In this document: positions 42,940 to 54,302 of the stretch, in pieces
Layout of the letters: each line of letters opens with the position of its first letter
Position numbering within the stretch: position 1 is the stretch's first letter
Assembly (NCBI RefSeq): GCF_003351145.1
Contig: NZ_QQSV01000001.1
Coordinates: 310,001 to 374,000, forward strand
Length of the DNA: 64,000 bases
DNA from: Meiothermus sp. QL-1
GTDB taxonomy: Bacteria; Deinococcota; Deinococci; Deinococcales; Thermaceae
Reading direction: 5' to 3'
The notes under the pieces: model-generated
The model's database searches: none
What the model was told of the DNA's origin: nothing
The model's input: only the letters and a program-made list of their open reading frames with translations
Translations under genes and position numbers: made by a program

Positions 42940-45489
42940 GTGCAGGGCTGGCCTCGAGTACTCTGGCCTATTCTTCTGGGGGGTGTGTTGGGCTGTTCCA
43001 GCGGGCCTGTTTCGTCTGAAGGGCCCAGCCCCACCCGCTTTGGCGCTTGGTCGGACCCCAGGACCTGGCCCAGCGGCCAGGTGCCCCGGGCCCACGAGGT
43101 GGTGAACATTCCGAGGGACCTGGGGGTGGTGCTGGATGTGAGTCCGCCTCCCCTGAAGGGCCTCAACATCTACGGCGTTCTGCGCTTTGACCGCAAGGAC
43201 CTGGAGCTTCGGGCCGACTGGATTATGGTGCACGGCCGGCTCGAGGTGGGCACCCCCCAGGACCCCTTCCGCCACCGGGCGATCATCACCCTCACCGGCA
43301 ACAACCCCGAAGAGGACCAGATGGGGATGGGCACCAAGGTGCTGGGGGTGATGGGAGGGGTTTTGGAGCTGCACGGGGAGCCCCGCAAGGGCTGGACCAA
43401 GCTGGCCCAGACCGCTCCCCGGGGTGCCACGCAGATCACCGTGCTCGAGGCCAGCGGCTGGCGGGTGGGGGACCGCATTGTGCTGGCCTCGACCGACTAC
43501 GACCCCCGCCAGGCCGAGGTCCGCACCATCACCGCTATTTCGGGCAACACCCTGACCCTGGACCGCCCGCTGCAGTTCCCCCATTTCGGCGAGATAACCT
43601 ACGGGGTGGACCAGCGCGGCGAGGTGGGGCTGCTCTCGCGCAACGTGGTGGTTCGCGGCGATGAGAGCTCGGCCAGCACCGGCCTGGGGGGGCACATCAT
43701 GGCCATGGCGGGCAGCCAGATGCGCCTTTCGGGGGTGGAGCTCTACCGCATGGGCCAGCGCAACCGGCTGGCCCGCTACCCCGTTCACTGGCACCTGGTG
43801 GGTGATGCGGCAGGGCAGTACATCCGCCACTCCTCCATCCACGAGAGCTTCAACCGCTGCGTGACCGTTCACGGCACCCAGCGGCTGGAGGTGGTGGGGA
43901 ACGTGGCCTACGATGCGGTGGGGCACTGCTACTTTTTGGAGGACGGGGCCGAGTACAAGAACCTTCTGGAGGGCAACCTGGGCCTCCTGACCCGCCGTCC
44001 CGACGCCAACCGGGGGGAGCAGCCGGTCATTCCCACCGACCGGAGCCCGGCCACCTTCTGGATTGCCCACCCCGATAACATCGTGCGCAACAACGTGGCC
44101 GCCGGTTCGGACGGCATCGGCTTCTGGTACGCCCTGCCCGAGAACCCCACCGGCCCTTCGGCCACCCCCACCATCTGGCCCCGCCGCACCCCTTTGGGGG
44201 AGTTCTCCGGCAACGTCTCGCACTCGAGCTTTGATGGCCTGATGGTCGACCGGGGCCCCAGGGCGGACACCCTCGAGCCCGAGGCCACCGTCTACAACCC
44301 CCGCAGCAACCCGTCTGATACCCAAAACGCCTACAACGACAACCGCAATCCACCGGTGGTGGCCGAATTCCGGAACTTTACTGCCTACAAGCACCGCGGC
44401 AACGCCATCTGGCTCAGAGGGCTCAACCACAAGGTGGTGGGGGCCCGGCTGGCCGACAACGCCATCGGGGTGACCTTCGCCTCGCGGGCCACCACCCTGG
44501 AGGACTCCCTGGTCGTGGGCGACAGCGACAACAAGGGCTGGCCGCGCGACTGGGAGTTCCGTGGGGTGGACGGGCGCAGCCTGCCCAGGCCCTGGGCCAA
44601 CAGCAATGGGGCCATCCAGGACAACTTCCCTATTCGCGGCTTTGAGTTCTACGACGGCAAGGTTGGTTTCCGCAACGTGGAGTTCGTCAACTTCCAGCCC
44701 CTGCAGGTGCAGAACGCCCAGGGCACCCAGCGCGCTACCCGCGAGGCCGGGGCCCTGAGCTATCTGCGCTTCACCGATTTCGACATCGACAGCCGCAACT
44801 TTGCCGAAGGTGCTAGGTTCACCAACGCCAAGCCGGTCTACCTGCCCCCCCGGGGCGAGCCCACCCCGGAGGAGGTGGCCAGCAACCGCAATGCGGACGG
44901 CTACAGGGGCAGCGTGTTTGTGGACCTGGACGGCTCGGTGAGCGGCCGGCGGGGCCATGCGGTGGTGCTCAACCATCCCTTCCTGCTGGACGCGGCCTGC
45001 GAGGTGCGGGCGGAGTGGAACGCAGGGGTTTGCAACTACGGCTATGCCCGGCTGCACATCCTCAACGAGAGCGGGGGGCGCATTGCCCCGGTGGCCCTCA
45101 CCCGCGAGGACGCCTCCCGCCCGGTCTTCCGCATGTGGGGAGCGCCCAACAACCTGAACTTCTTCGGCGCCACCGTAATCAAGGGCCGCCGCTACACCCT
45201 GGAGGCCGCCGGGGGCATTCCGGCCCGGCTCAAGCTGCGCTTAGACGACAGCGAGCCCGGCGATTTCGTGCTGGTGGGCCTGCCCTACAGTGGCGAGCCC
45301 TACATCTACCGCGATTACTGGATCGACAACCGCAACCGGCTCCTGCAGGCCAGCAGCCGGGCCGAGTTCGAGGCCAGCCCGGGGGAGCGCTACTGGAGCG
45401 AAGGGGGGATGCTCTGGGTCAAGCTGGTGGTGCGGGCGGGCCGCGAGTGGGCGGTGCTGGACATCTGCCGCAGCGAGCTTTGCCGGTAG
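42940..45489 (+). CDS. G8-domain lipoprotein related to animal CEMIP/TMEM2
   Basis: The 849-residue product starts with a lipoprotein signal (ILLGGVLGC, Cys19). Next comes a G8 domain (about residues 33-150: WSDPRTWPSGQVPRAHEVVNIP in parts, LDV and PPPLKGLNIYGVLRFD). A parallel beta-helix follows with RYPVHWHLVGDAAG, SFNRCVTVHGT, GHCYFLEDGAEYKN and GNLGLLTRRPD. These match the order and wording of human CEMIP and TMEM2, which take part in hyaluronan breakdown. It should sit on the cell surface. Substrate is unknown. It is convergent with ligA, 1 nt apart. GTG 42940 has a -10 box 6 nt upstream. Confidence 0.85.
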   Translation: MQGWPRVLWPILLGGVLGCSSGPVSSEGPSPTRFGAWSDPRTWPSGQVPRAHEVVNIPRDLGVVLDVSPPPLKGLNIYGVLRFDRKDLELRADWIMVHGRLEVGTPQDPFRHRAIITLTGNNPEEDQMGMGTKVLGVMGGVLELHGEPRKGWTKLAQTAPRGATQITVLEASGWRVGDRIVLASTDYDPRQAEVRTITAISGNTLTLDRPLQFPHFGEITYGVDQRGEVGLLSRNVVVRGDESSASTGLGGHIMAMAGSQMRLSGVELYRMGQRNRLARYPVHWHLVGDAAGQYIRHSSIHESFNRCVTVHGTQRLEVVGNVAYDAVGHCYFLEDGAEYKNLLEGNLGLLTRRPDANRGEQPVIPTDRSPATFWIAHPDNIVRNNVAAGSDGIGFWYALPENPTGPSATPTIWPRRTPLGEFSGNVSHSSFDGLMVDRGPRADTLEPEATVYNPRSNPSDTQNAYNDNRNPPVVAEFRNFTAYKHRGNAIWLRGLNHKVVGARLADNAIGVTFASRATTLEDSLVVGDSDNKGWPRDWEFRGVDGRSLPRPWANSNGAIQDNFPIRGFEFYDGKVGFRNVEFVNFQPLQVQNAQGTQRATREAGALSYLRFTDFDIDSRNFAEGARFTNAKPVYLPPRGEPTPEEVASNRNADGYRGSVFVDLDGSVSGRRGHAVVLNHPFLLDAACEVRAEWNAGVCNYGYARLHILNESGGRIAPVALTREDASRPVFRMWGAPNNLNFFGATVIKGRRYTLEAAGGIPARLKLRLDDSEPGDFVLVGLPYSGEPYIYRDYWIDNRNRLLQASSRAEFEASPGERYWSEGGMLWVKLVVRAGREWAVLDICRSELCR

Positions 45490-45490
45490 C

Positions 45491-47497
<2,007 letters not shown>

Positions 47498-47533
47498 TCA
47501 CCCTGGCGGCTACAAGCCCTGCAGCCGGTGGAA

Positions 47534-47539
47534 TATAAT
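47534..47539 (+). promoter_or_regulatory. Consensus TATAAT -10 before the BMP-family gene
   Basis: TATAAT lies 35 nt before the ATG at 47575, with a Shine-Dalgarno GAGGAGG between them, so this is a conventional leadered promoter. The -35 at about 47511 (TACAAG) is poor. Confidence 0.65.
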
Positions 47540-47574
47540 GCCGGAGGCTAAGTGCCATCCGAGGAGGCAGTTCG

Positions 47575-48705
47575 ATGAGAAGACTCGCAGTGCTCGGCAT
47601 GACCGCCCTTGCCTTGGGTTTTGGCCTCGCCCAACAGATCCGCGTGGGTATGGCCTTCGATGCGGGCGGCAAGAACGATCGCAGCTTCAACCAGTCCACC
47701 TTTGAGGGGGCCCAGCGGGCCGCCCGGGAGCTTGGGGTCCGGGTCTTTGACTTCGAGCCGGCCGACCCGGGCCAGGTGGGCCAGGGCATCCGCCGCTTCG
47801 CCGAGGAGGGCTTCGACCTCATCATCGGGGTGGGCTTTGCCAACGAGCCCTCCATTACCCGCAACGCCCGCGAGTTCAGGGATATCAAGTTCGCTGTGAT
47901 CGACTCGGTGCCCTGTGAGGGGAGGTGCGACAACGCGGTGGGCCTGGTCTTCCGGGAGCACGAGGGCAGCTACCTGGTGGGCTACATCGCCGGCCGGCTG
48001 ACCAACACCGGGGTGGTGGGCTTCGTGGGTGGGATGGACATCCCCCTCATCCACAAGTTCGAGCAGGGCTACCGGGCCGGGGCCATCGCCGGCATGCGCG
48101 AGCGCGGCATCAACAACCCGCGGGTGCTCATCAACTATGTGGGCAACACCCCAGCCGCCTGGAACGACCCCGGCAGGGCCAAGGAGATTGCCAGCGCCCA
48201 GGCCAAGCAGGGGGCCGACATCATCTACGCCGCGGCGGGGGCCTCGGGGCTTGGGGTGCTGGACTTCGTGAAGCAGCAGCGCTGCCTCCGGCAAAACGAG
48301 CTGCCCGCCGGCGTGCGCTTCATCTCCAACAACGGCGCAAACGTGCCCCGCTACGCCGGCTACGAGCGGACCTGCCCGGCCAACACCACCCGGCCCATGT
48401 TCATGATTGGCGTGGACGCCAACCAGAACTACCTGGGCGACACCGACAACAACCCTCGCACCCTGAACCACGTCCTGACCTCCATGCTCAAGCGGGTGGA
48501 TGTGGCCACCTACGAGGTGATTAAGTCGGTCAAGGAGGGCACCTTCAAGGGTGGGGTGCGCGAGTTCGGCCTGAGCAACGACGGGGTGGGCTACGCCCTG
48601 GACGAGTACAACCGGGCCCTCATCCCCCAGGCCGTGGTTGACCGGCTGGCGGTGATTCGGAGCCAGATTATCTCCGGGGCCCTCAGGGTGCCCGACAGGC
48701 GCTAA
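47575..48705 (+). CDS. BMP-family nucleoside-type ABC substrate-binding protein
   Basis: The 376-residue product has a signal peptide (about residues 1-19, GFGLAQ) and the BMP/PnrA fold: [18 protein letters not shown] (residues 24-41), [48 protein letters not shown] and a hinge with [14 protein letters not shown]. Known members bind purine nucleosides or riboses for ABC import. An ATPase gene follows, but no permease. Purine context is suggested by the phosphorylase gene 5 kb away, which is only circumstantial. Confidence 0.9.
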   Translation: MRRLAVLGMTALALGFGLAQQIRVGMAFDAGGKNDRSFNQSTFEGAQRAARELGVRVFDFEPADPGQVGQGIRRFAEEGFDLIIGVGFANEPSITRNAREFRDIKFAVIDSVPCEGRCDNAVGLVFREHEGSYLVGYIAGRLTNTGVVGFVGGMDIPLIHKFEQGYRAGAIAGMRERGINNPRVLINYVGNTPAAWNDPGRAKEIASAQAKQGADIIYAAAGASGLGVLDFVKQQRCLRQNELPAGVRFISNNGANVPRYAGYERTCPANTTRPMFMIGVDANQNYLGDTDNNPRTLNHVLTSMLKRVDVATYEVIKSVKEGTFKGGVREFGLSNDGVGYALDEYNRALIPQAVVDRLAVIRSQIISGALRVPDRR

Positions 48706-48719
48706 TAGCCCTTTTGCTC

Positions 48720-48743
48720 GCGCCCGGGGGTCGCCCCGGGCGC
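48720..48743 (+). terminator. Strong GC hairpin between the binding protein and its ATPase gene
   Basis: A perfect 10-bp stem (GCGCCCGGGG / CCCCGGGCGC) with a GTCG loop stands 14 nt after the stop. It has no T tract. It could end or attenuate the transcript and keep ATPase levels below those of the binding protein, and it would protect the upstream mRNA 3' end. Confidence 0.65.
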
Positions 48744-48748
48744 TTCGG

Positions 48749-48754
48749 TATGAT
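48749..48754 (+). promoter_or_regulatory. Leaderless-type promoter: TATGAT, 7 nt before the ABC ATPase gene
   Basis: TATGAT follows the hairpin at once and ends 7 nt before the ATG at 48762, so the ATPase gene can be started on its own. Confidence 0.6.
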
Positions 48755-48761
48755 GGGGGGC

Positions 48762-50297
48762 ATGGAGACGGCAAGCCTCCCCACGGAAAAGGGCGCGGTG
48801 GCCCTCGAGCTCAAAGGCATTACCAAGCGCTATCCGCTGGTGCTGGCCAACGACCGCATCTCTTTGGATGTGCGCTGGGGCGAGGTGCTGGCGGTGGTGG
48901 GGGAGAACGGGGCGGGAAAGTCCACCCTGATGAAGATCGTCTACGGTCTGGTTAGGCCAGACCAGGGGGAGATTCGGTTCAACGGCCAGCGGGTGCAGAT
49001 AAGCGGGCCGGCCGACGCGATTGCCCTGGGGATTGGCATGGTGCACCAGCACTTCATGCTGATAGACCCCTTCACGGTCTTGGAGAACATCGTCCTGGGG
49101 GCCGAGCCCAGGCAGGGGGCCAGCCTCGACCTGGCACGGGCCCGGGCCGAGGTAGAGGCCCTGATGCGGGAGCTCGAGTTCGACCTCCCCCTTGACACCC
49201 CGGTCGAGGAGCTGCCGGTGGGGCTACAGCAGCGGGTGGAGATTCTGAAGGCCCTCTATCGCCGGGCCCGGGTTCTTATCCTGGACGAGCCCACCGCCGT
49301 GCTCACCCCCCAGGAGGCCGAGGAGCTTTTCGCCTTTTTGCGCCGCTATGTGGCCCAGGGCAACGCGGTCATCTTCATCAGCCACAAACTGGCCGAGGTG
49401 ATGCAGCTTTCCCACCGGGTTACGGTAATCCGCGATGGCCGGCTGGTGGGAACGGTGAACACCGCCGAGACCAGCGTGGCCGAGCTGGCGCGCATGATGG
49501 TGGGGCGCGAGGTGATTCTCTCGGTGAGCAAGAGCGAGCCCCGGCCTAGGGAGGTGGTCCTTAGGGTAGAGAACCTGACGGTGCCCAGCAAGGACAGGAA
49601 GCACCGCCTGGACAAGGTCAGCTTCGAGGTGCGCGCTGGGGAGATTGTGGGCATCGCTGGGGTGGAGGGCAACGGTCAGACCGAGCTGGTGGAGGCCCTC
49701 GCCGGTCTTAGGAGCTACCAGGGCCGTATCCTCTATGGCGGCCAGCCCCTTCCGCCCAGTGCCCGGGCGGTGCGCGAGTGGGGGGTTTCCCACATCCCTG
49801 AGGACCGCAACACCCGAGGGCTGGTGCTGGACTTCACCACCCGCGAGAACCTGATTTTGGGCGACCACTACCGAAAGCCCTACGCGGGTTTTCTGGGCTT
49901 TTTGGATGCCGGTGCGATGGAGGCCCACGCCCAGCAGGTGGTGGAGGCCTTTGACGTGCGTCCCCGCAACACCGAGCTGGCCGCGCGGCGCTACTCGGGG
50001 GGCAACGCGCAGAAGATCGTGGTGGGGCGGGAGCTGAGCCGAGGACCCAGGCTCCTCATCGCCGCCCAGCCCACTCGAGGGGTGGATATCGGGGCCATCG
50101 AGTTCATCCACGAAAGCATTGTGAAGGCTCGGGATGCGGGCCTGGCCGTGCTGCTGGTCTCGGCCGACCTGAACGAGGTTCGCTCGCTTTCCGACCGCAT
50201 CTTGGTGATGTTTGAGGGGCGCCTGGTAGGCGAGCTGATGCCCCACGAGGCCAGCGAAGAGCGGCTTGGCCTGCTCATGGCGGGAATCAGCGGGTAG
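48762..50297 (+). CDS. Double ABC ATPase of a nucleoside/sugar importer
   Basis: The 511-residue protein is a fused pair of ABC domains of the ribose/nucleoside type. Domain 1 has Walker [10 protein letters not shown], a degenerate signature VGLQQRVEI and [13 protein letters not shown]. Domain 2 has a degenerate Walker A ([14 protein letters not shown]), [15 protein letters not shown] and [16 protein letters not shown], which are usual for the second site of such importers. It energises uptake together with two permeases of the BmpC/NupBC kind; neither is in the window. The first possible starts (48714, 48750) lie in the hairpin and -10 box, so ATG 48762 is used. Confidence 0.92.
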   Translation: METASLPTEKGAVALELKGITKRYPLVLANDRISLDVRWGEVLAVVGENGAGKSTLMKIVYGLVRPDQGEIRFNGQRVQISGPADAIALGIGMVHQHFMLIDPFTVLENIVLGAEPRQGASLDLARARAEVEALMRELEFDLPLDTPVEELPVGLQQRVEILKALYRRARVLILDEPTAVLTPQEAEELFAFLRRYVAQGNAVIFISHKLAEVMQLSHRVTVIRDGRLVGTVNTAETSVAELARMMVGREVILSVSKSEPRPREVVLRVENLTVPSKDRKHRLDKVSFEVRAGEIVGIAGVEGNGQTELVEALAGLRSYQGRILYGGQPLPPSARAVREWGVSHIPEDRNTRGLVLDFTTRENLILGDHYRKPYAGFLGFLDAGAMEAHAQQVVEAFDVRPRNTELAARRYSGGNAQKIVVGRELSRGPRLLIAAQPTRGVDIGAIEFIHESIVKARDAGLAVLLVSADLNEVRSLSDRILVMFEGRLVGELMPHEASEERLGLLMAGISG

Positions 50298-50299
50298 CT

Positions 50300-51454
50300 T
50301 CAGAGCACCTCCAGGATGGCGAACTTGAGGTAGTGGGTCTCGGGCACGTTGAGCAGCACCGGATGGTCCCAGCCCTGGCCCCGCCGCTCCACCACCCGTA
50401 CGCTTTTGTGCGCGTCGGCCGCGGCCTCGCTTAGCATCTGGTAGAACAGGGGCTCGGTGAGGTGGTGGCTGCAGGAGGCTGTGGCCAGGATGCCCCCCCT
50501 GGGTAGCAGTTTGAGCGCCCGCAGGTTGATCTCCTTGTAGGCCGCGTAGGCCCGCTCGAGGTCCCGCTTGCCCTTGGCGAAGGCGGGGGGGTCGAGCACA
50601 ATCAGGTCGTAGCGGGCTCGGCGCTTTTCCTCAGCGCGCAGAAACTCAAAGGCGTTGGCCTCGAGGGTGACCAGGTTGTCCAGCCCGTTGGCCCGGGCGT
50701 TTTCCTCAGCCCTTTTGAGGGCTGCAGCCGAGCTGTCCACAGCCACCACCTGTTCGAACCTCTGCGCCAGGTGCAAAGCGAAGGAGCCGTGGTAGCTGAA
50801 AACGTCCAAAGCGATGTTCCCCTGGAAAGCCCTGAGCCGCAGGCGGTTGTCGCGCTGGTCGATATACGCACCCGTCTTCTGTCCCTCCCATAGGTCCACC
50901 TGGTAGCGAACGGGGCCCTCCCGTACCTCCACCCGCTCCGGCACCCTTCCCCAAAGGGGCCGGACCTCCAGGGGCAGGCCCTCCAGCGCGCGGGATTTTT
51001 GATTGTTCTTGGCCAGCAGACCCTGCAGGGGCAGCTCGTTCCGGATGGCCTTGGCCAAAAGCGCGGTCATGGGCTCCAGCGCGGCAGAGCCCACCTGCAG
51101 CACCCCGTGCCCGGCGTAGTAGTCGAGCACCAGCCCAGGCAGCAGGTCGCCCTCGGCATGGACCAGGCGGAAAGCCCCTTCAGGCTCGGCGGCGATAGCA
51201 GCCTTGCGCCGGGCGATGGCCTGGCGGAGGTTATGCAAGAGGGTCTCCTCGGGCGAGCCCAGCTCCTCAAAGCTGAAGACCCGGACGCTGATCTCGGAAG
51301 CGGGGTTGTAGAGGGCGAGCCCCAGGGTTCCCTTGGGCCCCGCCACCGGGTAGAGCCCGGGTGCCGGGGGCCCTTCGACCACGTCGCTTTTGTAAACCCA
51401 GGGGTGCCGGGCCATGAGCCGGCCCGCGCCCCGGGCGGAGATGAGCACCTTCAC
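50300..51454 (-). CDS. rlmO: 23S rRNA (cytosine-5)-methyltransferase, RlmO/RlmI type
   Basis: The 384-residue product has an N-terminal PUA domain ([20 protein letters not shown]) and a class I SAM domain with [24 protein letters not shown] (motif IV) and TASCSHHL (motif VI Cys). In Thermus the homologue RlmO makes m5C1942 of 23S rRNA, so the same role is likely, but RlmI-like specificity cannot be excluded. GTG 51454 is supported by a TAAACT box exactly 6 nt upstream. It diverges from the V-ATPase operon. Confidence 0.88.
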   Translation of the reverse strand: MKVLISARGAGRLMARHPWVYKSDVVEGPPAPGLYPVAGPKGTLGLALYNPASEISVRVFSFEELGSPEETLLHNLRQAIARRKAAIAAEPEGAFRLVHAEGDLLPGLVLDYYAGHGVLQVGSAALEPMTALLAKAIRNELPLQGLLAKNNQKSRALEGLPLEVRPLWGRVPERVEVREGPVRYQVDLWEGQKTGAYIDQRDNRLRLRAFQGNIALDVFSYHGSFALHLAQRFEQVVAVDSSAAALKRAEENARANGLDNLVTLEANAFEFLRAEEKRRARYDLIVLDPPAFAKGKRDLERAYAAYKEINLRALKLLPRGGILATASCSHHLTEPLFYQMLSEAAADAHKSVRVVERRGQGWDHPVLLNVPETHYLKFAILEVL

Positions 51455-51460
51455 CCCGAG

Positions 51461-51466
51461 AGTTTA
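51461..51466 (-). promoter_or_regulatory. Leaderless-type promoter: TAAACT, 6 nt before rlmO
   Basis: TAAACT on the minus strand ends exactly 6 nt before the GTG at 51454. Confidence 0.6.
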
Positions 51467-51512
51467 TCACCTGTAGCCCTAGGGGGGGCTTTGTAGTGTA
51501 TGCTGGTTCGCG

Positions 51513-51542
51513 TTGACATGAATCTTGAGGAACCGCTATGAT
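51513..51542 (+). promoter_or_regulatory. V-ATPase operon promoter TTGACA-18-TATGAT
   Basis: A perfect -35 (51513-51518) and TATGAT (51537-51542) are 18 bp apart. The first gene starts 63 nt after the -10, so the operon has a leader of about 57 nt. Confidence 0.85.
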
Positions 51543-51558
51543 TCTTAGGGTTCACTTT

Positions 51559-51578
51559 GAGCAAGTTTTCACTTGCTC
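51559..51578 (+). promoter_or_regulatory. Stem-loop in the V-ATPase leader
   Basis: GAGCAAGT, loop TTTC, ACTTGCTC forms a perfect 8-bp stem in the leader, about 10 nt after the start of transcription and about 14 nt before the Shine-Dalgarno (GGAAAGGAGG). It may stabilise the mRNA 5' end. Confidence 0.5.
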
Positions 51579-51605
51579 TGCTGCCGTTTGCGGAAAGGAG
51601 GGGAA

Positions 51606-51920
51606 GTGGCTGGTTTAGGACTCATCAAGAGCCTGGCGGAGCGTGAGCGGGCGCTGGCCAAGCAGCTCGAGGAGGCTAGGCTATCCGCCGAGGCCAGGGT
51701 TCAGGAGGCCCAGGCCAAGGCCGCCCAAATTCTGGAAGAGGCCCAGCAAGCGGTGCGGGCGATGGAAGCGGAGTACCGGGCCCGCACGGCCGAGGCGGTG
51801 GCCCGCATTGAGCAGGAAGCCCGGGCCCGGGCCGAGGCCGAGGCGCAGGCCATTGAGGAGGCTGCGCGGGCCCGGGTGGCCGAGGCGGTAGGGGTGGTCC
51901 TGCGGGAGGTTCTGCCTTGA
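51606..51920 (+). CDS. atpG: V/A-type ATPase subunit G (peripheral stalk)
   Basis: The 104-residue product is almost one continuous coiled coil with few hydrophobic breaks (LAERERALAKQLEEARLSAEAR in parts, then AEYRARTAEAVARIEQE). It pairs with subunit E in the peripheral stalks. GTG 51606 is chosen behind GGAAAGGAGG. It is the first gene of the nine-gene ATPase operon and overlaps the start of the subunit I gene. Confidence 0.9.
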   Translation: MAGLGLIKSLAERERALAKQLEEARLSAEARVQEAQAKAAQILEEAQQAVRAMEAEYRARTAEAVARIEQEARARAEAEAQAIEEAARARVAEAVGVVLREVLP

Positions 51921-53932
51921 TTGCCCCCATGGAGAAGCTCATCGTGGCCGGCCCCAAGCGCCTGGCCCGGACGCTTCTGGCCGAGCTGCAAAAGGCCGGG
52001 GTGGTGCACATCGACCCCTTGCGCCCCGAGGAGCTGGGTGAGTACCGCCTCTCCCCTGCTGAGGAAGCCGAACTCAGGCGCTGGGAGGCGGTGGCCTCCC
52101 AGGCCGAGCAGTCCATGTCGGTGCTCGGCCTGCCGGTGGGCCCCGGGGCCGAGGCCTTCGCCGGCTCGCTGGAAGAGGCCGAGGCCACCCTCCGCCCCAT
52201 CGCCGAGCGCGCGCTCATCCTGGGCAAAGAGCGGGCCCTTTTGGAGGAAGAAATCCAGGCCATCGAGCTCTTCGGGCCGGTAGCGGAGAGGCTGGCGGGG
52301 CTGGTCCAGGGGCTGGACCAAAGCCGCTGGCTGGCGGTCCTTCCTTTCCTTTTGGCCAGGCCTGAAGAGTTGGAGCCGGTGCGCAAGGCTTTGGAGCAGG
52401 CTCTGCCGGGGCGGTACGTGCTCGAGGCCGAGCCGCTGGCGAACCAACTGGTGGCCGCGGTGGTGGTCCGGCGGGCGGAGCTCGAGGCGGCCCGGTCGGT
52501 TCTCTCCCGCCTGGGCCTGGCCGAGCTGCGCTTCCCTGGGGTCTACGGTAGCCTGTCCATCGGTGCGGCAGCGGCCCGGATGAAGGAGCGGGCCAAGCTG
52601 GCCCCCGAGGAGCTGCTGGGCATCCGCGAGGAGGTAGAGAAGCTGGCCCGGGAGGCCAAAGGGGTGCTGGCGGAGCTTTGGACCCGGGCCAAGGACGAGG
52701 TGGCCCGCTACAAGGCGGCCTCCGACCTGGCGGCAGGCCGCTACGGCGTGGCCCTTATGGGCTGGGTGCCCCAGAAGGCCAAGGGCCGGGTGGAGGAGGC
52801 GCTGGCCCGGTTGCGCGACCAGGTCGTCTACACCTTTGAGCCGGTGGATGAGCACCACGAGGGGCACCAGGTGCCGGTCACTCTGGAGAACCCGGCCTGG
52901 GCCAGGCCCTTTGAGCTGCTCCACGGCTTCCTCAACACCCCCCGCTACGGCAGCTACGACCCCACCCTGATGATTGCGGTCTTCTTCCCCCTCTTCTTTG
53001 GGATTGTGGTGGGGGATATTGGGATCGGCCTGCTTTTCTTGCTGGTTGCGCTCTGGCTGGCAGGCAAGTCGCGCCGGGGCGAGACCCTGCGGATCGATTT
53101 CCTAGGGGCAGCCTTTGGCCCGGATGTGCTGGGCAAGCTGGCCGTGGTGGGCAAGTGGATGGCAGGCTGGGCCGTCTTCTGGGGTTTTCTGTACGGCGAA
53201 TTCTTCGGAACCTTCCTGGAAAAGCTGCGCTTGCCCGGTGTTTTCGGTCTCAAGGATGGCTGGCGGGTGTTCTACCCCACCGGCCCCGCATACGACCCGG
53301 AGAAGTACTACGGGCTTTTCCCTATTCTCATCAACCGCCTGGACTTTTCCCAAACGGCAAGCGGGCTCATGGTCTTCGCCATCGCCTTCGGCGTGATCCA
53401 GGTGCTCTACGCCTTTTTCCTGCGCATGCGTCTGGGGCTTCAGCATGGCCACATGAAGCATTTCTGGGAGGGGTTTGGCTACCTTTCGGGCCTGGTGGGG
53501 CTGGTGGCTTTCGCCTACAACTTCCTCACCCAGGCCAACAGCCCGCTTCTCAACGGTGTATTCGCGGTAGGCATGGCGCTTTTCCTGGTGGGGGTTTTCT
53601 TTTCCCGCGAGCTATTGATGATCGCTGAGTTGCCAGGCAAAGGCGGGCAGATTTTGAGTTACATCCGTCTTTATGCGGTGGGCGTGGCAGGAGGTGTGCT
53701 GGCCAGCCTAGCCAACCAGGTTGGCTTCAGCCTGGCCGAACGTTTCGGGTTTGTCGGCGGTGTGTTCGGCTTCCTGGTAGGGTTGGTGCTCATCGCCGCC
53801 ATCATCATCATCACAACGCTGGGTCACGTGATTCAGCCCATCCGTCTTCTTTGGATTGAGTTCTCCACCAACTTTGGCTTTTTCGAGGAAAGCGGCCGTC
53901 CTTACAAACCCTTCAAGTCGGTAAAGTCCTAG
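51917..53932 (+). CDS. atpI: V/A-type ATPase subunit I (membrane, proton channel)
   Basis: Subunit I is the a-subunit equivalent: a cytoplasmic N-terminal half that holds the stalks, and a membrane half with eight helices that carries protons with the L ring. The 671 residues open MIAPMEKLIVAGPKRLARTLL; the membrane half starts near 350 and contains SYIRLYAVGVAGGVLA with the essential Arg. The TTG start overlaps the G stop; the ATG twelve bases later is an alternative, but relatives keep the MIAPMEKL opening. Confidence 0.95.
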   Translation: MIAPMEKLIVAGPKRLARTLLAELQKAGVVHIDPLRPEELGEYRLSPAEEAELRRWEAVASQAEQSMSVLGLPVGPGAEAFAGSLEEAEATLRPIAERALILGKERALLEEEIQAIELFGPVAERLAGLVQGLDQSRWLAVLPFLLARPEELEPVRKALEQALPGRYVLEAEPLANQLVAAVVVRRAELEAARSVLSRLGLAELRFPGVYGSLSIGAAAARMKERAKLAPEELLGIREEVEKLAREAKGVLAELWTRAKDEVARYKAASDLAAGRYGVALMGWVPQKAKGRVEEALARLRDQVVYTFEPVDEHHEGHQVPVTLENPAWARPFELLHGFLNTPRYGSYDPTLMIAVFFPLFFGIVVGDIGIGLLFLLVALWLAGKSRRGETLRIDFLGAAFGPDVLGKLAVVGKWMAGWAVFWGFLYGEFFGTFLEKLRLPGVFGLKDGWRVFYPTGPAYDPEKYYGLFPILINRLDFSQTASGLMVFAIAFGVIQVLYAFFLRMRLGLQHGHMKHFWEGFGYLSGLVGLVAFAYNFLTQANSPLLNGVFAVGMALFLVGVFFSRELLMIAELPGKGGQILSYIRLYAVGVAGGVLASLANQVGFSLAERFGFVGGVFGFLVGLVLIAAIIIITTLGHVIQPIRLLWIEFSTNFGFFEESGRPYKPFKSVKS

Positions 53933-53981
53933 GTCTTGGTCCAAAGTGTGCTTTATGGCACTTGGAATAAGGAGAGGAACC

Positions 53982-54275
53982 ATGAAGAACGCCAAGCTGT
54001 TCAAGGCTGCTTTGATTGTCGCTGTGGTGGTAATGGCTACCCTTGCTTTCGCTGCCGAGGAAGGGGCTACGGTCGCTTCTTTGGCCCCCATTGGCAAGGG
54101 GCTGGCAATCGGTCTGGGTCTTTTGGGTACCGGTATGGCCCAAAGCGCCATTGGGGCGGCCGCGGTGGGCGCGGTGGCCGAGGATCGCCGCAACTTTGGT
54201 ACAGCCCTGATCTTCTTCCTGATCCCTGAAACCCTTGCCATCTTCGGTCTGGCCTTCTCGTTCCTTATCAACTGA
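53982..54275 (+). CDS. atpL: V/A-type ATPase proteolipid subunit L (K)
   Basis: The 97-residue product has a signal-peptide-like start (VMATLAFAAEEG) and two membrane helices. The second carries the ion-binding Glu in FLIPETLAIFGL. About 12 copies form the rotor ring. ATG 53982 has Shine-Dalgarno AAGGAGAGG. The 49-nt gap before it contains an imperfect stem (CCAAAGTG...CACTTGG) that could boost translation, as needed for a ring subunit. Confidence 0.95.
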   Translation: MKNAKLFKAALIVAVVVMATLAFAAEEGATVASLAPIGKGLAIGLGLLGTGMAQSAIGAAAVGAVAEDRRNFGTALIFFLIPETLAIFGLAFSFLIN

Positions 54276-54302
54276 AGCCGCCGTGCTTGGCGGGGAGGCC
54301 GA

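Noticed and set aside
42880-45057. A 725-codon open frame on the minus strand
   Set aside because: It lies wholly over the G8-domain gene, has low-complexity Gly/Val/His/Pro composition, and no motif. It is a GC-rich antisense shadow.
48720-48743. GC hairpin as a riboswitch
   Set aside because: It is a simple perfect stem with no conserved aptamer-like parts, so a terminator or attenuator role is more likely.
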